29,983 bases of DNA from an uncultured Collinsella sp. (GTDB taxonomy: Bacteria > Actinomycetota > Coriobacteriia > Coriobacteriales > Coriobacteriaceae): NCBI GenBank assembly GCA_900552685.1, contig USAJ01000014.1:1-29983 (forward strand). Reading direction: 5' to 3'. How positions within the stretch are numbered: position 1 is the first letter of the stretch; each line of letters starts with the position of its first letter. A model generated the notes under the pieces. The model did no database searches. It was not told where the DNA came from and saw only the letters and a program-made list of their open reading frames with translations. The translations under genes and the position numbers were made by a program. This document shows positions 24,230 through 29,983 of this stretch, piece by piece.

Positions 24230-26233
24230 ATGGCTAAGTTTGACATCATCGCCGCGACCGGTTGCCCGACCGGCATTGCGCACACCTTCATGGCGAAGGA
24301 GGCGCTGGAGAAGGCTGCTGCCGAGCGAGGTCTGACCATTAAGGTCGAGACTCATGGCCAGGTCGGCGTCGAGAACGAGCTCACCAAGAGCGAGATCGCC
24401 GGTGCCAAGGCCGTCGTCGTCGCAGCCGATAAGGATGTCCAGGCTGAGCGTTTCGCCGGTAAGCCCATGGTTTCCGTTGGTGTTTCCAAGGCCCTGTCTG
24501 TCGAGGCTGCTGGTAAGCTGATCGACCGCGCGCTCGCCGCCAAGGGCGACGACACGGTTGCCGCTGCCGCCTATGTCGAGGACGAGGTCGAGGAGAAGGA
24601 GTCCATCGGTCACGTCATCTACAAGCACCTCATGAACGGCGTCAGCCACATGCTTGTCTTCGTCGTTGCCGGTGGTGTTCTGACCGCCATTTCGTTCCTG
24701 TGGGGCATCACGTCCTTTGATTCGACGGCTGCCGACTACAACAGCTTTGCCGCGATGCTCAAGATTATCGGCGGTATCGCCATGAACCTCATGGTTCCGG
24801 TGCTCTCCGCTTACATCGCCGAGTCCATCGGCAAGCGCCCGGCGCTCGTCCCCGGTTTCGTCGCCGGTATGATCGCCATCCAGGGCTTGCCTGTTAACGC
24901 CGATACCGGCATGATCGACGCCGGTGGCGTAGGTGTGGGCTTTGGCTTCCTGGGCGGCATCGTCGGCGGCTTCCTCGCTGGCTATGTCATCCTGCTGCTC
25001 GAGAAGGTTTTCTCTAAAATTCCCGCGAGCCTTAATGGCCTGAAGGCAATCTTCCTGTATCCGCTGTGCTCTACCGCCATCGTCGGCCTGGTCATGCTCG
25101 GTATTTCCGGCCCCATGGCTGCCATTAACCAGGGTATGATGGATTTCCTGCAGAGCCTCGGTAACTCCGGTCCGGTGATCCTTGGCCTGGCCATCGGCTG
25201 CATGTGCGCCTTTGATATGGGCGGCCCGGTCAACAAGGCTGCTTACGCTACTGGCACCTTCCTGCTCGGTACCGCTCTCGAAGCTGGCGTCGGCACCGAG
25301 ACCTACAACTTCGGCACCAACTTCATGGCTGCCGTCTCCGCCGCTTGCATCGTTCCGCCGCTGATCACCACCTTCGCCGTCGTTGTCGGCAAGAAGTACT
25401 TCAGCCAGGAGGATCATGACGCCGGTATCGTCAACCTCATCCTTGGTTGCACCCACATCACCGAGGGCGCCATTCCGTTCATGACCAAGAACATCTGGCC
25501 CGTTATGCCCATCATGATGCTCGGTTCTTCCATCGCTTCCATCTTGACCATCTTCTTCAACGTTCACGATCCGGCGCCTCACGGCGGCTTCCTGGTCCTG
25601 CCCGTTGTCGAGAACGGTCCGCTGTGGGTCCTCGCGATCCTCATCGGCGCTGTGGTCGGTGGCATCCTGTTCGTGGCCTTCAAGAAGTACGACTTCGAGA
25701 AGAACCAGAAGCCCGCTCCTGCAACCAAGCCGGTTGAGGCCCCCAAGGCCGCTGCCGTCGAGGCCCCCAAGGCCGAGGCTGCTGACTTCGTGAAGGTCGA
25801 GAACGTCTTTGTCGCCGAGGACTTCGCTTCTCGTGACGAGGCTCTGAGCTTCGTTTCCAACCAGGCTGTCAAGGCCGGTATCGCCAGCGACGCCGACGCC
25901 GTGATGAACGCCTTCCTGGCCCGCGAGGCCGAGGGCACCACGGGCATGATGGAGGGCTTCGCCATCCCGCATGCCAAGTCCGACGCCATTACCGAGGCTG
26001 CCGTCATCGTCGTCAAGGACGAGTCCGGCGTGACCGGTTGGGACACCATGGACGGCGCTCCCGTCAACGTTGCCATCGCCCTGCTCATCCCGGGCGCTCA
26101 GGCTGGAACCACGCACCTCAAGATCCTGTCCAAGGTCGCCGAGGCGCTTATGGACGAGGACTTCCGTGCCACCGTCAAGGGTTCCACCGACGCCGCCGAG
26201 ATCGCCAAGACGATCAACGCCCGCCTGGTCTAA
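24230..26233 (+). CDS. fruA: PTS fructose-family EIIBCA permease
   Basis: Imports and phosphorylates a sugar, most likely fructose, at the membrane. Domain order over 667 residues is IIB (1-100, phosphocysteine Cys12 in ATGCPTGIAHT), IIC (about 125-485, with many membrane helices, GGPVNKAAYA and TEGAIPF), a Pro/Ala/Lys linker (about 500-525), then IIA (about 525-667, phosphohistidine His581 in GFAIPHAKSD). This B-C-A order differs from B. subtilis FruA (A-B-C). Start ATG 24230 with AAGGAGGG 4-5 nt upstream. Divergent regulator, downstream HPr, EI and PfkB kinase support a fructose-like route; mannose-type or other ketose substrates cannot be excluded. Confidence 0.92.
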   Translation: MAKFDIIAATGCPTGIAHTFMAKEALEKAAAERGLTIKVETHGQVGVENELTKSEIAGAKAVVVAADKDVQAERFAGKPMVSVGVSKALSVEAAGKLIDRALAAKGDDTVAAAAYVEDEVEEKESIGHVIYKHLMNGVSHMLVFVVAGGVLTAISFLWGITSFDSTAADYNSFAAMLKIIGGIAMNLMVPVLSAYIAESIGKRPALVPGFVAGMIAIQGLPVNADTGMIDAGGVGVGFGFLGGIVGGFLAGYVILLLEKVFSKIPASLNGLKAIFLYPLCSTAIVGLVMLGISGPMAAINQGMMDFLQSLGNSGPVILGLAIGCMCAFDMGGPVNKAAYATGTFLLGTALEAGVGTETYNFGTNFMAAVSAACIVPPLITTFAVVVGKKYFSQEDHDAGIVNLILGCTHITEGAIPFMTKNIWPVMPIMMLGSSIASILTIFFNVHDPAPHGGFLVLPVVENGPLWVLAILIGAVVGGILFVAFKKYDFEKNQKPAPATKPVEAPKAAAVEAPKAEAADFVKVENVFVAEDFASRDEALSFVSNQAVKAGIASDADAVMNAFLAREAEGTTGMMEGFAIPHAKSDAITEAAVIVVKDESGVTGWDTMDGAPVNVAIALLIPGAQAGTTHLKILSKVAEALMDEDFRATVKGSTDAAEIAKTINARLV

Positions 26234-26268
26234 TCCAGCAGTTAGCGAATAATATCGCCCCTTGTAAC

Positions 26269-26304
26269 AAAGGCGGAGACCCTCTCCAGGGCCTCCGCCT
26301 TTTT
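26269..26304 (+). terminator. Rho-independent terminator after fruA
   Basis: A long stem (AAAGGCGGAG at 26269-26278 with 26293-26302, continued by CCCT/AGGG inside) and a 4-nt loop, ending in TTTTT. It ends the fruA transcript, so ptsH needs its own promoter. Confidence 0.93.
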
Positions 26305-26316
26305 CTACCCCTCCCA

Positions 26317-26387
26317 TAAGTTGCGGTGAAATAGGGACTGTTTAAACGATTCAACCCCAAATTCAGTCCCTATTTCACCGCAACTTA
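26317..26387. repeat. Palindromic element with 24-bp perfect arms
   Basis: Arms 26317-26340 and 26364-26387 are perfect complements (each includes TGCGGTGAAATAGGGACTG or its complement) around a 23-nt AT-richer spacer. A weaker outer pair CCCCTC (26308-26313) and GAGGGG (26400-26405) extends it. No T-run follows, and a complete terminator already precedes it, so it looks like a dispersed palindromic repeat rather than a terminator. Confidence 0.85.
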
Positions 26388-26485
26388 CAAAAGGGCATAG
26401 AGGGGGCTACCTATCGAGTCTTTGTCGCGAACAGATCATCAGCCAGATTTCCGTTTGCACGATATTGCTCTGGACCGACCGAGTT

Positions 26486-26646
26486 TCCGCAGCCTGCTCG
26501 CCCACAGGGGCCCGTGCGCGGCCTGTGAGATTTATCGCGAGTTCCGCACGAGCCGAAGAGCACTTAATGTGCTCTTCGTGCGAGCAGGACTGTAGAGCAG
26601 GAAATCTCACAGGCCGCGCACGGGCCCCTGTGGGCGAGCAAGCGGA
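26486..26646. repeat. Giant nested inverted repeat with 39-bp perfect arms
   Basis: Arms 26495-26533 and 26602-26640 are perfect 39-bp complements, GC-rich. Beyond a small bulge the outer pair TCCGC (26486-26490) and GCGGA (26642-26646) adds to it. Inside is a second stem of about 13 bp (CGCACGA...AGAGCAC with GTGCTCTTCGTGCG, about 26545-26583), with a 5-nt bulge and loop TTAAT. No coding sequence and no clear target-site duplication. It resembles a MITE-like or REP-type element. Confidence 0.85.
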
Positions 26647-26707
26647 CGACAAACACATCTGTCCAATAATTCGTCTGAAACATAATGAAAAACCGTTTGA
26701 TGTGAGT

Positions 26708-26716
26708 TAATATAAA
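26708..26716 (+). promoter_or_regulatory. Probable -10 of ptsH
   Basis: Overlapping boxes TAATAT (26708-26713) and TATAAA (26711-26716) in an AT-rich stretch between the giant repeat and ptsH. TTGATG at 26697 is too close to be a -35, and none is evident at normal spacing. A promoter is required here because of the upstream terminator. The leader contains a 7-bp hairpin around CATGCATG. Confidence 0.4.
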
Positions 26717-26780
26717 GAACGTCGTGAATCTGACTCCTGCCACATGCATGACAGGGGTTAAACACAAAAAGGAGTCAATT

Positions 26781-27044
26781 ATGGTTTCTGAGAAGGCTAC
26801 CCTCGTTAATCCTCAGGGTCTGCACATGCGTCCGGCTGGTCTGTTCGCCTCCACCATGGGCAAGTACGCCTGTGACGTGACGGTCGTCACCCCCGAGAAG
26901 GAGGTCAACGGCAAGTCCCCGATGGCCCTCATGGCTGCTGGTATCCCCTGCGGTACCGAGGTCGAGGTCAAGTGCGACGGCGCCGACGAGGCCGAGGCTC
27001 TGGCTGCTGCCATCGAGCTCATCAAGAGCGGTCTTGGCGAGTAG
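26781..27044 (+). CDS. ptsH: Phosphocarrier protein HPr
   Basis: An 87-residue PTS phosphocarrier passing phosphate from Enzyme I to EIIA domains. The active His15 is in PQGLHMRPAG, and Ser46 in NGKSPMALMAAG is conserved, the site of HPr kinase in Gram-positives (kinase gene not in window). AAAAGGAG lies 6 nt before the ATG. A terminator-like hairpin separates it from ptsI, so HPr may be made in excess over EI. Confidence 0.96.
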   Translation: MVSEKATLVNPQGLHMRPAGLFASTMGKYACDVTVVTPEKEVNGKSPMALMAAGIPCGTEVEVKCDGADEAEALAAAIELIKSGLGE

Positions 27045-27089
27045 AACTCAAACGGGTCGCATGTTGAACAACTAAGTTCATATTTGGGG

Positions 27090-27126
27090 GCGCAGTGACC
27101 TGTTGTAAGGTAACTGCGCTCTTTTG
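27090..27126 (+). terminator. Terminator/attenuator between ptsH and ptsI
   Basis: GCGCAGT (27090-27096) pairs with ACTGCGC (27113-27119); inside, ACCT pairs with AGGT after one mismatch. The tail is TCTTTTG. The T-run is short, so partial read-through into ptsI is likely. Confidence 0.65.
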
Positions 27127-27177
27127 TCATGGATATGGCAAAACGCTTTATCACATGACACGGAGAGAGGAATGGGA

Positions 27178-28881
27178 ATGTATCAGGGAGTCAACGCTTC
27201 CGAGGGCATCGGTATCGGCACCGTCATGGTCGCCGTCGATCCCGACTTGACGTTTGAGCCGCACGAGGTTGCTGATTCGGCAGCAGAGAAGGAGCGCTAT
27301 CAGTCCGCTCTTTCGGTCTTCTGCGAGAAGACCCAGGCTCAGGCCGACCACATGAAGGAGACGGTGGGCGAGGCCGAGGCCGAGATCATGAGCGGACACA
27401 TTGTTCTGGCTCAGGATCCGGGTATGACCGACGCCATCAACGCCGCCATTGACGGCGGTACCTGCGCCGAGCAGGCGCTCATGGACACCTCGACCATGTT
27501 CGAGAACATGTTCCTGTCCATGGACGACGAGATGTTCCGTCTTCGCGCGGCTGACATCGCCGACATCCGCACCGGTATTCTGGCCGAGCTGCTGGGCAAG
27601 GAGGTCGTCGACCTCTCCGTCCTGCCCGAGAACACTGTCGTTGTCGTGCACGACCTCACGCCGTCCATGACCGCCACGATCGATAAGGCCCACGTTGCCG
27701 GTATCGTCACCGAGACCGGTGGCCGCACGTCGCACTCCGCGATCATTGCGCGCGCCCTCGAGATCCCGGCTGTCCTTTCGGTCTCCAACAGCTGCACCGC
27801 ACTGCGCAACGGCATGACCGTTGTCGTCGACGGCGGCAAGGGTATCGTCGAGGCCGATCCCGACGAGGAGACGCTCGCTGCCTACACCGCCAAGGCCGAG
27901 GCCTTCGCTGCCGAGAAGGCAGCCCTCGAGGCCTTCCGTGGCAAGCCGTCCGTGACTGCTGATGGCATCAAGAAGATCATCGCCTGCAACATCGGTAACC
28001 CCGATGACGTGCCCAACGCGCTCGATCACGACGCCGAGGCTATCGGTCTGTTCCGCTCCGAGTTCCTGTTCATGGACTCTGCTGAGCTTCCTTCCGAGGA
28101 GGAGCAGTTCAACGCCTACCGTAAGGTCGCCAGCGCGCTCAAGGGTGCTCCGGTCATCATCCGCACGCTCGATGTGGGTGGCGACAAGGAGATTCCGTAT
28201 CTGCATATGGTCAAGGAAGACAACCCCTTCATGGGCTTCCGCGCCGTTCGTTACTGCTTGGCCAATCCCGACCAGTACAAGGTCCAGCTCCGCGCTCTGC
28301 TGCGCGCTAGCGCCTTCGGTGACGTCAAGATCATGATCCCGCTCGTCACCTGCGTCGAGGAGGTCTTGGCTGTCAAGGAGCTCGTCGAGCAGTGCAAGGC
28401 CGAGCTGACCGAAGAGGGGCGCAAGTTCAACGAGAACATCGAGGTCGGCATCATGGTCGAGACGCCTGCCGCTTCGCTGCTCGCAGACCGTCTTGCCGAG
28501 GTCGCCGACTTCTTCTCCATCGGCACCAACGACCTGATCGGCTACACCATGTGCGCCGACCGTGGCAACGACACCATCTCCAACCTGTACCAGGTTTACT
28601 ATCCCGCCGTGCTCCGCTCGCTCAAGAACATCATTGAGAGCGGCGTGAAGGCCGGCATCATGGTCGGTATGTGCGGCGAGGCCGCTGCCGATCCGCTGCT
28701 CGAGCCGCTGCTGATCAGCTGGGGCCTGGAGGAGTTCTCGATGAGTGCTCCGTCGATCCTGCGCGCCCGTAAGACCATCAGCCAGTGGACCAAGGCCGAG
28801 TGCGACGAGCTCGCCGAGAAGGCGCTCGCCTGCAACACCGCCGCCGAGGTCAAGGCACTGCTCGAGTCCGCAGCTCGCTAA
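27178..28881 (+). CDS. ptsI: PTS Enzyme I (PEP-protein phosphotransferase)
   Basis: Takes phosphate from PEP and gives it to HPr. The HPr-binding/N domain starts with YQGVNASEGIGIG. The swivel domain has the phospho-His186 in GGRTSHSAIIAR. The TIM-barrel PEP domain has GLFRSEFLFM, DVGGDKEIPYL and the active Cys499 in GMCGEAAAD. At 567 residues it is normal for the family. ATG 27178 (GAGAGG about 7 nt upstream) matches the usual protein start; ATG 27172 with GGAG 6 nt upstream would add two residues. It is followed 74 nt later by the PfkB kinase gene. Confidence 0.97.
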   Translation: MYQGVNASEGIGIGTVMVAVDPDLTFEPHEVADSAAEKERYQSALSVFCEKTQAQADHMKETVGEAEAEIMSGHIVLAQDPGMTDAINAAIDGGTCAEQALMDTSTMFENMFLSMDDEMFRLRAADIADIRTGILAELLGKEVVDLSVLPENTVVVVHDLTPSMTATIDKAHVAGIVTETGGRTSHSAIIARALEIPAVLSVSNSCTALRNGMTVVVDGGKGIVEADPDEETLAAYTAKAEAFAAEKAALEAFRGKPSVTADGIKKIIACNIGNPDDVPNALDHDAEAIGLFRSEFLFMDSAELPSEEEQFNAYRKVASALKGAPVIIRTLDVGGDKEIPYLHMVKEDNPFMGFRAVRYCLANPDQYKVQLRALLRASAFGDVKIMIPLVTCVEEVLAVKELVEQCKAELTEEGRKFNENIEVGIMVETPAASLLADRLAEVADFFSIGTNDLIGYTMCADRGNDTISNLYQVYYPAVLRSLKNIIESGVKAGIMVGMCGEAAADPLLEPLLISWGLEEFSMSAPSILRARKTISQWTKAECDELAEKALACNTAAEVKALLESAAR

Positions 28882-28898
28882 TTTGGTATCAGAGGTAA

Positions 28899-28928
28899 CC
28901 GCGTGGTTGGAATGGGCCGGCCACGCGG
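28899..28928 (+). other. Intergenic hairpin between ptsI and the kinase gene
   Basis: CCGCGTGG (28899-28906) pairs with CCACGCGG (28921-28928) around a 14-nt loop. There is no U-tract, so it may be an mRNA processing or stability element rather than a terminator. Confidence 0.45.
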
Positions 28929-28955
28929 CCCTCACATATACAGGGGGTACTGTAA

Positions 28956-29888
28956 ATGTTCTACACGCTAACCGCTAACCCGGCTGTCGACATGACGGTT
29001 TCGAGCTCTCCGCTCGAGCCCGACGAGAACGTCCGCACCGGTTCGGCCAGCTACACGGCTAACGGCAAGGGCCTCGACGTGTCCTTCGCCTTTAAGAAGA
29101 TGGGCGTCGACACCGTCGCGCTCGGCTTCTTCGCTGGCTTCACGGGCAAGTTCATCGTCGAGGAGGTCATGAACCTGGGTTGCCTCTGCCGCCCGGTCTG
29201 GACCGACGGTATCACGCGCATTAACACCTACGTCAACGATGGCCAGCACGAGTACGGCATCCTGAACCCCGGCGCCCCGATCACGCCGCAGCACCAGGAG
29301 GAGCTCTACAACATCCTGGACACCGCGGGCGATCTCGAGTGCCTGATCGTCTCCGGCTCCGTGCCTCCCAAAGCTACGCCCGACTTCCTGGCTCAGGTCA
29401 TGGAGCACGCTCAGGCTCGTGGCGCTGACGTCGTCCTGGACCTGTCCTCCGACAAGCTCAAGGAGCTCGCTCACAAGAAGCCGCTGCTCATCAAGCCGAA
29501 CCATCACGAGATGAAGGCCATCTTCGGCGTGCCGGTCGACACCGACGACGAGGTTCGTGTCGCCATGAAGATGGCTCACGACGCTGGCGTTCAGAACGTG
29601 CTGCTCACCCGTGGTAGCCGCGGCGACGCTTACTTCTCCAACGGCGAGGACATCTGGTACGCCAAGCGTGAGTTCAACATCAAGCTGGTCTCTTCCGTCT
29701 GCGCCGGCGACTGCACCCTCGCTGCGTTCCTGCACAAGTGGTACAGGGATCGCGACAACGTCGAGGAGGCCATGAAGCTCGCTATGGCCACCGGCGCCAA
29801 CGTTGCCGAGTCCGTCGGCATTGGTGACTTCGGTCACGTCGACGAGTACAGCAAGCGCGTTGCTGTCCGCAAGCTCGATCGTCAGTAA
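28956..29888 (+). CDS. PfkB-family sugar-phosphate kinase (1-phosphofructokinase-like)
   Basis: A 310-residue ribokinase-fold kinase, by context phosphorylating fructose 1-phosphate (FruK role) made by the PTS. It shows TANPAVD (6-12), the sugar loop NGKGLDV (37-43), VSGSVP (132-137) and the catalytic region VCAGDCTLAAFL with Asp252. Usual LacC/FruK enzymes have GGKG(I/L)NV and GAGDS; here Asn is Asp41, the first Gly is Cys249 and Ser is Cys253. AGGGGGT lies 7 nt before the ATG. It is the last gene of the PTS cluster and is closed by a strong terminator. A related substrate (tagatose 6-phosphate or another ketose phosphate) is possible. Confidence 0.85.
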   Translation: MFYTLTANPAVDMTVSSSPLEPDENVRTGSASYTANGKGLDVSFAFKKMGVDTVALGFFAGFTGKFIVEEVMNLGCLCRPVWTDGITRINTYVNDGQHEYGILNPGAPITPQHQEELYNILDTAGDLECLIVSGSVPPKATPDFLAQVMEHAQARGADVVLDLSSDKLKELAHKKPLLIKPNHHEMKAIFGVPVDTDDEVRVAMKMAHDAGVQNVLLTRGSRGDAYFSNGEDIWYAKREFNIKLVSSVCAGDCTLAAFLHKWYRDRDNVEEAMKLAMATGANVAESVGIGDFGHVDEYSKRVAVRKLDRQ

Positions 29889-29935
29889 TCGAAACGCGAC
29901 ATATTCGTGCGCATGCGGCGCCCCGGTTTTGAACT

Positions 29936-29974
29936 GCCTCCCATTTCTTGGACACGAGAAATGGGAGGCTTTTT
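29936..29974 (+). terminator. Rho-independent terminator of the PTS cluster
   Basis: Perfect 13-bp stem (GCCTCCCATTTCT, 29936-29948, with 29957-29969), 8-nt loop and TTTTT tail. Confidence 0.95.
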
Positions 29975-29983
29975 ATGCGTGTC

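Larger units (their letters stand above)
26234..26780. other. 547-bp non-coding gap between fruA and ptsH
   Basis: Holds the fruA terminator (26269-26304), two large inverted repeats (26317-26387 and 26486-26646) and the ptsH promoter/leader (about 26690-26780). The stretch 26388-26485 shows nothing I can name. Two open frames here (26407-26658 minus, 26465-26710 plus) are mirror products of the palindrome and lack ribosome sites, so I do not call them genes. Confidence 0.75.

Noticed and set aside
24128..26317. 729-codon minus-strand open frame opposite fruA
   Set aside because: Low-complexity Asp/Gly/Val-rich translation produced by C-ending codons on the other strand; the plus strand encodes a complete EIIBCA.
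26495..26640. Insertion sequence with transposase
   Set aside because: Long terminal-type arms are present, but there is no transposase frame and no clear target duplication, so only a palindromic repeat is called.
26407..26710. Two open frames on opposite strands within the giant palindrome
   Set aside because: Both contain the same peptide written from the two arms, lack ribosome sites, and have no recognisable domain.
1..29983. tRNA, rRNA or CRISPR array
   Set aside because: No cloverleaf, rRNA-like block or regularly spaced direct repeats were found on reading through the intergenic stretches.

Overview
The window looks like a chromosome segment of a GC-rich Gram-positive bacterium of the class Coriobacteriia (Actinomycetota), most likely Collinsella or a close relative. 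This is judged from protein style and gene order (alaS-ruvX-mltG-yqeG-aroK-aroB-like-pepP-efp-asp23-nusB-xseB-tlyA-nadK-recN), from a Gram-positive HPr with both His15 and Ser46, and from an RsbW/SigB-type sigma locus. No database search was possible. No tRNA, rRNA, CRISPR array, transposase or phage gene was seen. All genes are on the plus strand except one RpiR-type regulator.

Layout. 1-252: tandem terminator hairpins ending an upstream unit. 253-1865: lspA and an RluD-type pseudouridine synthase, start and stop overlapping. 1948-3747: a membrane GT2 glycosyltransferase and a small A24 prepilin peptidase. 3779-6436: a dGTPase-like HD hydrolase and the AAA+ ATPase RarA. 6537-9693: a tightly coupled four-gene unit of a DUF948-like coiled-coil membrane protein, an RsbW-like protein that has lost its ATP-binding boxes, a SigB/SigF-type sigma factor and an AI-2E-family permease. 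9846-16522: alaS, ruvX, mltG, yqeG-type phosphatase, aroK and a degenerate 3-dehydroquinate synthase homologue. 16655-17785: an M24 aminopeptidase behind a structured leader. 17946-23040: efp, asp23-like, nusB, xseB, tlyA, nadK, recN.

23100-29888 is a sugar phosphotransferase locus. An RpiR/SIS regulator is divergent from a fructose-family EIIBCA permease, followed by HPr, Enzyme I and a PfkB-family sugar-phosphate kinase. Together these give a full phosphorelay (PEP to EI to HPr to EIIA to EIIB to sugar) and the next kinase step. The 272-bp regulator/permease spacer is dense in TTTCA half-sites around a likely promoter. The 547-bp gap between the permease and ptsH holds no gene but contains two large perfect inverted repeats (24-bp and 39-bp arms).

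The points most worth following are the AroB homologue lacking all three zinc ligands, the RsbW-like partner lacking its N, G1 and G2 boxes beside an intact sigma factor, the PfkB kinase with changed signature residues, the two palindromic elements, and the operator cluster of the PTS locus. I see no clearly new multi-gene defence or mobile system.
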